DNA from: Valencia hispanica
Taxonomy: Eukaryota > Chordata > Actinopteri > Cyprinodontiformes > Valenciidae
Assembly (NCBI GenBank): GCA_963556495.2
Contig: OY747713.1
Coordinates: 2,725,821 to 2,789,820 of the forward strand
Direction of reading: 5' to 3'
DNA length: 64,000 nt
The first letter of the stretch is position 1, and each line of letters opens with the position of its first letter. This document shows positions 36,106-48,780 of the stretch, piece after piece. The notes under the pieces were generated by a model, which was given only the letters and a program-made list of their open reading frames with translations, had not been told where the DNA came from and did no database searches. The position numbers and the translations under genes are program-made.

Positions 36106-37950
36106 CTTTTCTGTTCATTTGGGCCAGTTTTCCTCTTCCAAGGTTCCCTTAAAATGTGGAGCTCCCCAAAGATCCATTTTGAGTCCGATACTCTTTTCAT
36201 TGTGAAAACACAGTTTTAGTCCGTGAGGCAGACACTCTGTTTACTTTTAAGGCCAGGCTTAAAACTTTCATTGTTGATAAAGCTTATAGTTAGAGTGGCT
36301 AAGGTCATCCTGAGCTATCTCTTTAGTTATGCTGCTATAGGCTTAGACTGCTGGAGGACAGACTGACCAAATTTCTTCACTCTGTTACTTCCTTTTCTCC
36401 TACTACTCTCCAGTTGTATTACAGTACATCCTGCTTGGCTGCAATGCCCTGTTGGACGGGGGGCATCGACTGGGATGATCCTCCCAGTAACTGAACATCC
36501 ACTGTGTCCTGTTATCAACTTTTTACTTTCTGTAACATAGAAAGTTCTCTTATATCAGATCTTCTGTTCCTTCTGTGTTTCTGCTCTGTCTTCTCAAACC
36601 CCCAGACGGTCGTGGCAGATGGCCGCTCCTACTGAGCCTGATTCTGTTGGAGGTTTCTTCCTGTTAAAGGGGAGTTTTTCCTCTCCACCGTCGCTACATG
36701 CTTGCTCAGCATGAGGGATTGCTGATGGATTGCTGTGGTTGGAAAGTCTGCATCAACGGGGCCCAACCTCACGCCAATGACTGACGCAATCTGCTAGGAT
36801 TCCTTAAATAGGAAACTTTTTAACTGACTGGAATGTTATAAATGTATCGAAATTACTTCTTGTTAAGTGCATTGAGATGACATCTGTTGTGAATCGGTGC
36901 TATATAAATAAAATTAATTGAATTGTATTTGTTGCCCCTAGGATCCATTTTTAGAAAATTTGGGCTATCCTTTCATTGCTTTGCAGATGATCTGCAAATT
37001 TATCTCCCGTTGAAAGGTAGAGCAACTCAGTCTGTGCAAAACCTGATCGACTGTTTAAGTGAAGCTAAATCCTGGATGGCAGCGAACTTCTTGCACCTAA
37101 ATCAGGACAAGACTGAGGTTTTATTATTTGGAAAGATTGAACTGTTGCTGGAAGGTACCTGTCCCGTTGGCCCTTTGAATTCTTCTAAACGTACGGTTGC
37201 TTGAAACCTTGGAGAACAAATTGATTATAGTTTAGGTTTTACCAGTTAAGGCTTCTTAGTAAGATTAAATCATATCTACCTTATTCTGGTTTTGAAAAGG
37301 TGATTCATGCCCTTATTACCTCTAGACTGGATTACTGTAACTCTCTTTCTTCTGGGCCAGATAACTCTCTTTTGTGTCGTTTGCAGCTCGTTCAGAATGC
37401 TGCTGCTCCTCTCTTAACGGGCTGCAAACGACATGACCATGTTACTCCAATTCTTTCTTCCCTGCACTGGTTGCTGGTTCGTTTTAGAATTGATTGTAAA
37501 ATTTTTAATCTTGTTTAAACGGTCTAACGCCCCCCTATCTGTCTGAGATTTTACACTCCTATGCCCCTAGGAGAACAATGAGATCGGACACTCAGTTGCT
37601 TCTAGTTGTTCCGAGATCCCGACTGGTAACTCGTGGTGACAGGGCCTTTTCTGTTGCTGCTCCTCGGCTATGGAATGGTCTTTCACTCAGTCTAAGGAAG
37701 GCAAGCTCTCTAGAGACTTTTAAACCACTTTTAAAAAGACATCTTTTTAAATTGGCTTTCCACCCCAGCTGATCAGAACCTGCCAGAAGAGCTGAGTTTA
37801 TTGTTAGTTGTTTATCTGTTGAATTTATTTATTGTTATTTGTTGTTGTTTAGCTGGGAACTTATTGAGTGCTCCATTTTATTATCTGTACAGCACTTTGG
37901 TCTCCCTGGATGTGTAAAGTGCTATATAAATAAAGGTCATTATAATTATT
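36106..37950 (+). pseudogene. L2-type LINE, interrupted
   Basis: The reverse transcriptase frame reads FSVHLGQFSSSKVPLKCGAP and SILSPILFSL to 36202, then resumes at 36926 with YLLPLGSIFRKFGLSFHC and the catalytic FADDLQIYLPL. Downstream frames give SRLDYCNSL, QLVQNAAA, PILSSLHWL and GDRAFSVAAPRLWNGL. The 3' tail (gtgctatataaataaaggtc) ends in ATT repeats near 37950. Stops and frame changes make it dead. Confidence 0.8.
36203..36925 (+). mobile_element. Insert or 3'-end of a second L2-type LINE within the L2 copy
   Basis: This 723-bp block interrupts the reverse transcriptase frame exactly after FSL. It carries text of a LINE C-terminus (ttttaaggccaggcttaaaa) and ends in a LINE-type tail (gctatataaataaaattaat, then tgaattg). 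The same block in reverse orientation, with the same left junction, is at 43071-43849. Confidence 0.65.
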
Positions 37951-37960
37951 ATTTTAGATG

Positions 37961-38065
37961 GATGTTCATAGTGGCCACCATTACAATCTGCAGAGACAAC
38001 ACGGTTTCAAAGTTTATTTTCTTCTTCTGAGATTTTCACCAAACCATAAAGATATTCAGATATTT
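37961..38065 (-). pseudogene. Antisense exon 3/intron 2 relic of the His-rich gene family
   Basis: The plus-strand text gatgttcatagtggccacca-ttacaatctgcagagacaac matches, in reverse, the start of exon 3 (GCNGGHKEHPS region) and intron 2 of gene B, continuing through cttctgagattttcaccaaa. Exons 1, 2 and 4 are missing. It lies between the L2 tail and the plus-strand promoter region of gene D, so an extra minus-strand copy once stood here. Confidence 0.75.
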
Positions 38066-38520
38066 AAAATTAATTAAAGAAGGAACCATTGAACTGCTGG
38101 TTTCTTGTTAGAGATTAAATGTATTTGGTTAAGCTAGTCATTAAAATAGCTTGAATAAAGTTAGCTCTCAACAAATTCATAGGGTTAGCTTTAAGTAATG
38201 TTTTGTGAAGCTTGTTAAAATATTATTTTTCCAGGTAATATTATGAAAAACTATTTGATATTATTTGAACATTGCAAGCTGTGAAAAAAAGTCCTTGTAA
38301 ACTGGTAAAATTAGCAACCTGATCATGGTCATATATGAAAATGAACTTGAATCAGGTTAGATATTAACGTTTGTGGTTAGAAAGTGTTTGTCAGGAATAA
38401 AACTTAAATAAGCTGCACCTGAATACAAAACAAGAACGATGACTCTTCACTGTCTTTCTACTGATACGCCACAAAGTGTTGCATGGATTTGCTCAACAGG
38501 TTCCATCAGCAAGTTCATAT
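38066..38520. other. Upstream spacer of gene D
   Basis: Non-coding, homologous to the spacer upstream of gene C (ttaaatgtatttggttaagc, agtcattaaaa). No gene. Confidence 0.5.
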
Positions 38521-38529
38521 CACCTGAAA

Positions 38530-38687
38530 GCTGAACAAGATGTTCATGGAGATCTAATCCTGATGTCCTGTCATTACTTTAGGCTGTGACAGCACTGAGC
38601 TCAGCATCTCCTCCATTCAACTCTGCTGCCTATAAATACTGATGAGGACACCTTCAACATTCATCAGCTGGCTGACTGACTGAACAG
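38530..38687 (+). promoter_or_regulatory. Gene D core promoter and exon 1
   Basis: The TATA box tataaata is at 38631-38638. Exon 1 is about 38661-38687. The upstream block is shared with the other genes, with small changes (gagatctaat instead of gagatgtaat). Confidence 0.8.
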
Positions 38688-38770
38688 GTAGGACTCCAGC
38701 TCCTCAGCATCACATCTCTGGAACAAACCTGATCTGAAAGAGTTAACTCTGGGTTTCTTTCAGTGCAGCC

Positions 38771-40908
38771 ATGAAGGTCCTCGTCGTCCTCGTCCTCCTC
38801 TTCCTCACAGGTCAGAAAATCTTGATGCTTTGGGGAAAATCTCAGTAGAAGGAAAATGCTATAAACTGTGTTGTCTCTGCAGGTTGTAATGGAGGACACA
38901 AAGAACATCCATCACAAATCCAGATACAAATGGTGCAGGATGCTTACTGGGACTATGTCCAGAAGTCAACAATGACCCCTAAAGACTATGTGTTGGACAT
39001 CAGACATTCCTCTCCAGGACAGTATCTGTGGTAAGTGGAAACCTCAAAGCTTTTCCACTCAACATAAAAGCTGGATGAATATTTATAGAGAACATAATTT
39101 GTGTTGAATATGGCCCCTTCTAAACTATAAAGACCTAAACCTTTGAAGACAAGAACATATTTCAGAAACTGCAGTGTCATTATTTATTAAACAACAGGTT
39201 GAAAGGGAAATGCTAAGTGAAGAATCTGGTCCACTCTATGACCCAACAGCTTTCAGAACCATGTTTAATAGCAACAATTTCAGTACTCCTTATTGCAGGT
39301 CCCTGATCCTTTACAGTCATTCTGTTCTAGATCTGCTGCTGTGTTTGGGATCATGGTTCTGTTGATGATCCAGTTTAGACCAGACTATCTCACATTCGAC
39401 TCTGGAATACCTTGGATTACAGAGATCATGGTCCACTCAGTCACTGTGCAGAACAAGACCAAACATCCCTCTTCACACCAGGTGGTTGTAGTGATCTGCT
39501 ATTTTCAGGTTTCTCCAAATATGGTTTTAATCCATTAGGAGGACATTGCCCCAGAAGTCTTGTCCTTCGTTCAGATGCAGCTATGCTAACCTCGGTCCTG
39601 CTGCCATCTTGTTTCTAGAGAGAAGAGGCTTTCTCCTTCAACCCTTCCATACTGTTTCACTGTTCTTTTAGAATTGAAAGAAAAAATGTATTTTAACCAT
39701 CCTTGGCATATTTGAAGGATTACTGAAGTTTTCTACTGAGAAAAACTTAAAGTCATTGAAAAACTTTTTTCACCATGACTTTCAAGGACACTGTTTGTTT
39801 AATCAAAACATAGAGCAATAAATACAGGGATAAAAATTACATGAGTAAAAAAACTACTATGAGTCAAATGCCAATTTAAAGAAATGGGTCTTAAGACAAG
39901 TATTGATCAGAGTTCTGTTTGTGGTTCTGCAGCTCCCTCATCTCACAGAGCGTCGACATCATCTACACATTCTTCCGACTTGTGTATGCCCATATAGTTA
40001 TATGGACCAACAACTTCTACCACAAGATCTGCCATGAGGTAGATCACCTGCACCACCATCTGGACCATTTCCTGTACCACTTGGAAGCTGACATACATTA
40101 CCACGCCAAAGAGCTGGCAGATAAAATCAGTTGGAAGTTGGAGGATATCAAGCAGTGTGCAGCTCACTACGTTGAAACACTGGATCCCAAAGGCCTGAAG
40201 ATAGCCTTGCTGGAGAAGACCAAGGAGCTCCATGAGCATTTGGATCAATGCTTTGAACACCTGCATACTCACCATCATCATCATGGTGATCACCATCATC
40301 ATGGTGGTGATGACAATCATCATGGTCATCCCCATCATCATCACCATCATAATCATCATCATGGTCATCCCCATCACGACCACAAAGATCACCATCACGA
40401 CCACAAAGATCACCATGACCATCATCATGACCACAAAGACCACCATGACCATCATCATGACCACAAATGCCACCATGACCATCACCATGACCGTCACCAT
40501 GACCACAAAGATCACCATGACCATCATCACGACCACAAAGATCACCATCACGACCACAAAGATCACCATGACCATCATTATGACCACAAAGGCCACCATG
40601 ACCATCACCATGACCACAAAGATCACCATGACCATCATCATGACCACAAAGATCACTATGACCACAAAGACCACCATGAGCTGAAGAAGAAGGTGTATGA
40701 AAGTCTGGAGGACTTTAAAGTCACCTTGTTCGCCCTGGTCTACAGGTTTGATGTCAAACTTACCCACACTACCTATGACATGAATAAGAAAATTGTTCCA
40801 CGTAGAAGAAGACGTCGGGGGAAGCTGAATAAAGGTTCAGACCACCTGGAGAAAGACCTGGGGCATCTGTGGGAGGAGTGGGCACAGAGTCAGAAAAAGG
40901 CCGACTGA
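38771..40908 (+). CDS. Gene D: mosaic histidine-rich apolipoprotein-like protein (A-type front, B-type back)
   Basis: Coding exons 38771-38810, 38883-39030 and 39933-40908 give 387 residues. The signal peptide is MKVLVVLVLLFLTG. Intron 3 and the first half of exon 4 follow gene A (SLISQSVDIIYTFFRLVYAH, QCAAHYVETLDPKGL, DQCFEHLHTH). From about 40340-40385 the repeats change from Gly/Pro-containing His units to DHKDHHDHHH, and the tail is B-type (LKKKVYESLEDFKVTLFALV, RRRRRR, KKAD). The His tract covers about residues 174-312. The HLWYKLFGH island of type B is absent. The 3' UTR is interrupted by a 545-bp MITE, so the AATAAA lies at 41615-41620. The reading frame is intact; whether it is expressed is unknown. 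Confidence 0.87.
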
Positions 40909-41045
40909 ATGGAGTCATCGATGATGAGTTCAGTTTTACACCTGAGATATAGAGGCAACATCTGCTTTTGATTTAAATACAAAAAATGTTAAGACATCTT
41001 GAGTCCCTTTTTTCACAGGCTGATGATTTCCTGGAGAACAGTTAA

Positions 41046-41590
41046 AGCTCCATTGTGTATTTTTCTGAGTTAATTCTTAGCAAAAACCCCTTTGTTCTTT
41101 TAAAAATATGTGCTCATAGATGTTTAATTACTTCCACCTACTGATGAAAGTATTCTTGTAAGTGTAGAATCTCCTATTCAGAATACATACGACTGAGTCA
41201 CTCGAATGGCTGAATCCATGTTGAGCCTCCATCTTTGAAATACATTTGCCAACGAGGGACATTCTAGCTCCGCCTTTCACACTTTGGCTAAACTCAGTTG
41301 CACCGTGACGAACGCCAGAGGGAGATTGTCTACTCGCGACGCGGCAGACGTCTGACTATATAACTAAATGCAATGTAGTTTTCGAAAGTAACCTCATCAT
41401 TGGAAGGAACACTGGACGAAGTCGTAGTACTGGAAGCCATGTTAACCTTGGCATGAAATGGCCCCCGTAGGAGTAAAAACGCGCTTGGAATGGGGGGGGG
41501 GGGGGGGGGGTGTTGTGAGGCGGGGCTAGAACGTAATATTGAGTTTGTTGTTTCACCGCTGGATGGGGGAAGTTCTTACACAATGTAGCT
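41046..41590. mobile_element. piggyBac-like MITE in the 3' UTR of gene D
   Basis: TTAA flanks both ends (41042-41045, 41591-41594). The termini agctccattgtgta and tacacaatgtagct are inverted repeats with one mismatch. Genes C and F have a single TTAA at the equivalent place (aattaagatgtct), the expected empty site. The interior has a 19-G run (41492-41510) and no open frame. TTAA targeting is characteristic of the piggyBac superfamily. Confidence 0.85.
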
Positions 41591-41640
41591 TTAAGATGTC
41601 TGTGATATTCTTTCAATAAAATACATGCATTTAGTCTGTT

Positions 41641-43011
41641 TCTTTTGCTGCAAACTTATTACAGTTTAATATTCAATCTTCACTTTGTTTTGAGAAAATA
41701 TCTGCTGAGTTTACACAAACTGCATTCAAAGAATGTCATCAGTTTTAACCTTTACAGTTCTCAACAAGGAAACGTCAGTCCAAGAATATATATTTTTATT
41801 TACAAATGCCTACATTTCCCCGGCCTCTGACTTATTAAAATGTGGGAAATATTAGTCGTTTATGGTTAATCTGGTCACGTTAACCAAGCTCCACTCAGCA
41901 GAAACACAGTAACTCTTACTGTGTTTGTCACATATCTTCTCCATGAATCCCAAACAGTTTTCATGGCTATTTCAATGATTCATCCTGTTCTTCCAACCAA
42001 CTTTAGATACCTTTCACTGGCTAATCTTAGTTATGCTCTCTTATAGGCTAAAGAAGCCAAATTTTTCTTAATCTTTTTAAACAAACCTTTTTTCCATAGC
42101 CAATCCAAATCTAGCTAGATCTTGACTGGTCATTAATTTGAACCATTTACCAACATTCCTTTACTGGTTGATGAAACCTGATAGAAAATCTTAAACATTT
42201 GTTCATTAAAAATTTTTTTAATATTTCAGTTAATATAATCATTTCATAGTAAGGCCAAAGAAATCAAATAGCTTTGTACAATCTCACTCACTACATTATA
42301 GCTGATATTTGCTAAACAAAATTTGTGGTTTGCTTTATGCATTTTTCAAACGATAAATTTTCTTGGCTTATCTTATAAACTGATTTTCTAGCACACCTAA
42401 AAATTGGTCTTTAAAGGCTGACCCGTAAAAGATGCAATACATAACTAGAACAATGTACTGTTCTCTGTATAATATGTAATTTTACACACAAGCAGGCATA
42501 CGTAAATATAATTTTAAATACATAATTGCTAACACAGTTGTGCATTAATGCATGAAATCACTAAAAGACAAATCTCTAACTTATGTTGGAAACACACTTG
42601 GTAAATAAATATGCTTGAGTAGCGAGTTAACACAATCTCAAATCATGTTTATAGGTAACATACTTCTATATTACCGTTTGTGATGTTCATTAGGGATGTA
42701 AATCCCCAGCAACATTTCATGTGCGATTATTACTGCTCTACTGGTTTATGCTGGACGTTCTATATTTCTCTTCCCGTCATAATTTAGCGGCTTAGCTAAC
42801 CTAGTTGTGGAGGTTAACCTGAAAACAACTGTGTTTAAGTTGGCCACTGAAATATACAGACGGGGTATCAAATTAAATTTTATTCAGTCACGGTTGCAAA
42901 ACAAAAGCAACCAGTTTAAGGTTATCATTGAAAATGATTTGGTGGTTTTAGCCACTACAGTGGCTTTGCTAAGTCTAGAGGAACTCAGTTAATTTTGGCC
43001 GTTGTAAACGA
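41641..43011. other. Downstream spacer of gene D
   Basis: Non-coding. It is duplicated nearly base for base at 61680-62915 and in part at 60040-60785. It contains no gene and leads directly into the His-repeat relic at 43012. Confidence 0.6.
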
Positions 43012-43070
43012 CCATCAGCATGACCACAAAGACCACCACAAAGACCACCACGACCACAAAGACCATCATT

Positions 43071-44353
43071 CAATTCAATTTATTTATATAGCGCCAATTC
43101 ACAACAGATGTCATCTCAAGGCACTTAACAAGAAGTCATTTCAATACATTTATACAAACATTCCAATCAGTTAAAAAGTTTCCTATTTAAGGAATCCCAG
43201 CAGATTGCATCAGTCATTGGCGTGAGGTTCAGCAGACTTTACAACCACAGCAATCCTTCATACTGAGCAAGCATGTAGCGACGGTGGAGAGGAAAAACTC
43301 CCCTTTAACAGGAAGAAACCTCCAACAGAACCAGAACCAGGCTCAGTAGGAGCAGACATCTGCCAGGACCGTCTGGGGGTTTGAGAAGACAGAGCAGAAA
43401 CACAGAAAGAACAGAAGATCTGATATAAGAGAACTTTCTATGTTACAGAAAGTAAAATGTTGATAACAGGACACAGTGGAAGTTCAGTTTCTGGGAGGAT
43501 CATCCCAGTCGATGCCCCCCGTCCAACAGGGCATTGCAGCCAAACAGGATACCAGACCAGGTATATCTTCTATGGAGAGAAAAACACTGAGAGAAAACAA
43601 AGTTAACAGTCAAAATAACAGAATGTACTGTAATACAACTGGAGAGTAGTAGGAGAAAAGGAAGTAGCAGAGGTAAGAAAATTGGTCAGTCTGTCCTCCA
43701 GCAGTCTAAGCCTATAGCAGCATAACTAAAGAGATAGCTCAGGATGACCTTAGCCAATCTAACTATAAGCTTTTATCAACAATGAAAGTTTTAAGCCTGG
43801 CCTTAAAAGTAAACAGAGTGTCTGCCTCACGGACTAAAACTGTTTTCACAATGAAAAGAGTATCGGATCCAAAATGGATCCTTGGGGAACTCCACATTTT
43901 AAGGGAACCTTGGAAGAGGAAAACTGGCCCAAATGAACAGAAAAGGTCCTATCAGACAAATAGGAGCGAAACCATTCAAGATCTGTGCCTTTAAAGCAGA
44001 CAGTTTGGTCCAAACGAGATAAAAGAATCTCTTGGTCCACTGTATCAAATGCAGCCACCAAATCTAACAGTTTTAAAATAGCAGAACCTCCTGCATCAGA
44101 AATTCAAAGCAAATCATTACAAACTCTAAGGATTGCTGTTTCTGTACTGTGGCCCTTTTAAAACCAGACTGAATTTTTTTGTGATTCCATATAACTGCAA
44201 ATGCTCAAGAAGTTGAAGATGAACAATCTTAGGATCTAAATTCTTCTTTTTCTGCAGCGGTTGGACCACAGCATGTTTGAAGGGAGCTGGGACACAACCT
44301 AAAGTCTGTGAGCCATTCAGCAATTTAAGAACATGAGGAAGACATCTAAAAGT
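43071..44353 (-). mobile_element. L2-type LINE inserted in the His-rich pseudogene
   Basis: On minus it reads an RT part (GSQTLGCVPAPFKHAVVQPL, then VAAFDTVDQEILLSRLDQTV and KCGVPQGSILDPILFSL), then jumps to the LINE 3' tail ending aattgaatt at 43071. CATCATT on both sides (43064-43070, 44354-44360) is the likely target duplication. The jump after FSL is the same as in the copy at 36.2 kb. Confidence 0.7.
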
Positions 44354-45726
44354 CATCATTATCACCATCTTAGTCTCCATCATCATGGAGAAATAAATCC
44401 TAGTCACCATCACCATGGGTATGAACACGTCCCTGACAGGAAGAAGAAAGTGTCCATAACCTTGATGATGAACTTGCCCACAAATCCGATGAAATCAATA
44501 AGATTAAAATCTTAGAGCATATCCCTCATTAATGTTGATCTTAAAATAATCTGCAACGCCCACGCAAAAAGGATAGAGAAAGTAACCCCTCTTATAATAC
44601 ATCCTGATCAAACTGGTTTTATGAAAGTGAGACATTCATCCACAAATTCACGTAGATTAATAGATTTTTCTTACTGTAAAAACATTAAAACTAATATATT
44701 ATCTTTAGATGCAGAAAAAGCATTTGATAGAGCTAACTGGAAATTCTTATTTGTAACCTTACATAAATTTGGCTTTGGAAATTCTTTTATAAACTGGTTG
44801 AAAATATTATACAGTTCATCAACAGCATGTATCAGGACTAATAACCAAACATCATCTAGGTTTTATCTTCAGAGAGGTACCATGCAGGGATGTCCTCTCT
44901 CCCTCCCTGTTCGCTATTTTTATTGAACCACTAGCTGCAGCAATCAGGCAAACTCACAATATTAAGGCATAAAATGCAATAACATAGAACATAAAATCAG
45001 TCTTTATGCAGATGATGTATCACTTTTTCTCCAGCATTCACAAACCTCTTTCTCTCAGGTAATCGGGTTGATAAACTCTTACTCAAACGTTTCAGATTAT
45101 TCTATAAATTGGTTAAAATCTACAGTTCTTCCAATCAATTGTTCTGTCCAGAATCCAACTAATACACAACTGTAGTCAGGGAATATTATCTATTTAGGTA
45201 TCAATGTCTCACCAAGACTGGCAGATTTAATAACGCTAAACTACATCCCACTTTTAAAAAAAGTGGAAGATGATCTTCCTAGATGGAAATCCCTACCCAT
45301 ATCACTTATGGGAAGGGTTGCTTCAATAAAAATGATGGTTTTGCCCAGAATCAACTACTTATTCTCAATGATCCCAAGTAAACCATCACTAGACTGGTTT
45401 AGATCTCTGGACTCTATCTCTAAATTTCTTTGGAAAGATAAACCCCCACGTATCATCTTAAAAACACTGCAGAAGACCAAAGAACAGGGAGGTCTAGATC
45501 TACCAAACTTCCATCGTTAGCCAACAGGCTCCAATACATCTCAAGATGGTTAAAACATAGCTACCTAGACGAGTGCTGGATAGACGTAGAACAGACACTA
45601 TGTAATAAGATAAAACTTTCAGACCTACCATTTATTAGCTCAAATATAAAACAATATGAATGCTTTAAAAGCATAAATATCAGCTCCTCTCTGACAGCAT
45701 GGTGGGAGTTTCTATAAATGACAGAG

Positions 45727-46321
45727 TGTCATGATGCGAGGTAGGGAGGACCCAAATTCAGCAGAGTAACGTCAAAAACATAATTTAATGAAAAAAACAC
45801 AAGAAAGGGGAACTTACAACACTCAGGAGGATACAGGCAGCAAACAGGGAAAACAGGATGGGCAACAACGAGGGCAGGAACCGGCAAGGGAAGAATGACA
45901 ACGGACCAGCAAGTTGTGACTGAGAGAGGACCGAATTTATACTGAGGAGGAAATGAGGAAGTGACTGAGAAGACCAATGATCAATTAGTGGGAGCAGATG
46001 CAGGTGGGAGGGAGAGAGCAGGTGGAAATAATCAACTGGGATAGGAGGTAAAAAGGCTGGGAGACAGAAGACTCCTAAGAAACTAAAGATAATAAGTCTG
46101 GAAGCGAATCTAATGAAACACTGGAAAACAGAAGGAGGAATTAAATATAACAACTGGGACTAATGAAGGATAAGTATTAATAGGAACTTGGGGAAAATAG
46201 AGATTAACACAAACAAGGGCAACCAAACACAAGACCACCAGAGGGAGACAAAGAATAACTAAAACATAATAGAACTAAATAAGGAAAACTAACAAAACAC
46301 AAACACCCAGGAACCATGACA
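45727..46321 (-). mobile_element. Solo-LTR-like insertion in the L1
   Basis: The 595-bp block is bounded by TGTCATGATG and CATGACA with a 5-bp duplication CAGAG (45722-45726, 46322-46326). On minus it carries a T-rich 5' half and a tail (tttcattaaattatgtttt, then ctctgctgaatttgggtcc), as in common fish LTR ends. It has no genes and interrupts ORF2 of the L1. Confidence 0.7.
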
Positions 46322-47238
46322 CAGAGTCCACAATAATCCCATACAGACGTACACCCATCTGGAATAACCCCGACATCGTGCAAAAAAAATGTATGATAAG
46401 TTTCCCAGTCTGGAGGTGCAATGGAATTGAATACCTGGAACATATATTTGAAGGAACAGACTTTATCCCATTTAATACATTAATTACACAATATGGAATT
46501 GATAAAAACAAATTCTTAGAATATCAACAAATTAAATCTATTATTAAAGGTAAATTTAGGCTCAATACAGCTGAATTAGAAATTCCAGCAAGAGTTTTAG
46601 ATTTTCTTAATCTCAACCCCCCCAAATTGCTGTCTAAAATATTCAAAACTTTATCTACATTAGATGAATCAATGGCCATCCCTATTTCCAAATGGGAGGT
46701 GGATTTATCAGCCAGCTTTGACCAAAACGTCTGGTCTCAGATATGTTTAAGAACCTTTAAAATAACAAAAAATCCTCATTTGCAATTAATACAATACAAA
46801 ATCCTTCATAGAGTACACTATACAGGTCAACGAATGTTTAGGATGGGTTTTACATGGTCTAATACCTGCTTACAATGCACAAGCAATATACCAGATACTT
46901 ATGTTCATGCGCTTTGGTTCTGTCCACCTGTTAAGAAATTTTGGTGCCAGATATGTGAGGACTTATCAAAGTGTCTGAAATGTAACATCCCACCATCTCC
47001 CTCAATTTGCCTGTTAGGAAATTTAAATGATGTCACCATGGACACAAAGTCAGTTCTAATGGTTCACATTGCCTTATGCATCGCTAAGAAAACTATCCTC
47101 CTGAACTGGAAAAATAAAAAAGCTCTTAATATTAATCAGTATAGAAATCTCTTGTTGGACCATATTGGTCTTGAGACGGCCTCTGGCTCCATATCTGATC
47201 AATCTCTCTGGGCTCCTTTGATCGGCTCCATCACCTAG

Positions 47239-48780
47239 TGGGGGTGGGGGGCACTTGGTTTTGTCGTTTGGGACACTGTTGCTGATGTGGGGGTTTTGGG
47301 GTTGGAGGCGTCTGGGGGGGACCCCAGGGGGTGGGATCACTGGGCAGATGGGTGGTAACTCCTGATGGCTGCATATGGTGCCTTGGGGGCGTTGCACTGG
47401 CGGACATGGGTTACTGGCCTGGTGGCCGTGGTGCGCCTGGGTAGGGTCTGGGGTGGGCCTGGGGATTCGGGGCTCGGGGGCGCCGCACCCCTTAGCTGTG
47501 TTCCTGGCTGGGGGTCGGCGGGCGTGGCGTCTCTGTTGGCTGTGGGGGTCGGGGCCGGCCGGCGGCCGGCATGTGAAGCCGCCTCTCTCTTTTTCTCTGG
47601 GCCGATTGTCATCGCCGGTCCCTGTATGGCGTCTCACCTTGTTTGCTGGTTGGGGTGCCTGGCTGCTGGTCGCGGCGGCTGGGTGGCGTTTCTAGGCTGG
47701 ATCAGTCCTTTTTTGCGCTGGACTCGGCTCCTGGGTCTTGGTCTTTGTGCGGGGCGCTGGGGTTGGGCATTTGGGCGGGTTCGGTCGGACTTGCGGGTGG
47801 ACTGGCCGGGTGGTGGGCGTGCAGGTGGGTGGGGCGCTGGGTTTGGTCTCCTGCCGGGCCGTCGAGAAACAGTGGTCGCTCAACAAGGAGTGAGGTTGGT
47901 GGATGTCGGCCTGGTGGGTCGGCCGCCCGGCTCATCGGTTTGCTCCTGGTCTGGGCAGGTACGTCGCCGTGGTTCGGGCTACGGGGGCTTCCGGTGTGCG
48001 GGTGGCGCTGGGGGCCTCTTTTGCTGGCGAGGGCACTTGGACGGGGGGGAGGGGTGTGCGGAAGGGGGGGGTGAACTCAACCTGGGTGTCTAGTGTATTT
48101 TGTGTTTTGAGAGTAGAGCGAATGTCAGGGTGGGTTTAGTTCCATGGGGCTGGGGGGACTGCCTTGGGGTCCGTGGGGCTTTGTGGTGCTGTGGCCGTGG
48201 GCCCCGGGTCGAACGTGCCTTGGCCTACCTCCCCTGGTGGATCCCGGTGAACAGCGGTGCCTTTTGGGGTCAGTGGGGGAGCTGGCTCCCTGGGAAGACA
48301 TTTTGTCTCCCAGTCCTTCCCTCCCCATCCCTGGACACCTCTGTCCACCCGCTCCATCACTTTACCACTCATATAGGGTCTTGGGGCATGGGCACATCAC
48401 CGGGGTGCAAGGAGGGGCTTACCTCGCTTTTCTGTGACATTGTTGTTGTATTTTTCTATCTATTTTTGTGTGATGTGGTTGTGTAATTCTTAGTTCACAA
48501 TGTTTGTTTTGTGTTGTCGATGTTCCTTTTTCGTGCTTTGTTTTGTTTTCCCCCCTCTCTCTGCCGTCCTGTGGGTATGGAGGCAGACTTCAATGTCTTC
48601 CTGTGTTTTCTTTGTTCCCCTTCCTCTCTTGTATTTTCAACTCACCCTCTCTCTTGACTTTTTGTTTCCTACCTCTCTTCTTCACCTTCCTTCTTTCTTC
48701 TCCTTAATTTTCCGTCTCCGTGTCCATAACATCAGGAAATAAAACCCCCAGCAATTCATAATAAAGATTTTTCACACATA
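47239..48780 (+). other. G-rich 3' UTR of the L1
   Basis: After the ORF2 stop at 47236-47238 the plus strand is extremely G-rich, with many GGGG runs, up to about 48250, followed by a C/T-rich stretch and aataaa near 48735 and 48762. Overlapping open frames here arise from GC content and show no family features. Confidence 0.7.

Noticed and set aside
38654..38908. Antisense Glu/Asp-rich frame over exons 1-3 of gene D (and similar frames over other copies)
   Set aside because: It is the complement of the Leu/Val-rich signal-peptide exon and crosses splice sites of the real gene.
47074..48486. Several overlapping GC-rich open frames on both strands
   Set aside because: They lie in the G-rich 3' UTR of a LINE; their composition is a by-product of GC content and no domain is recognisable.
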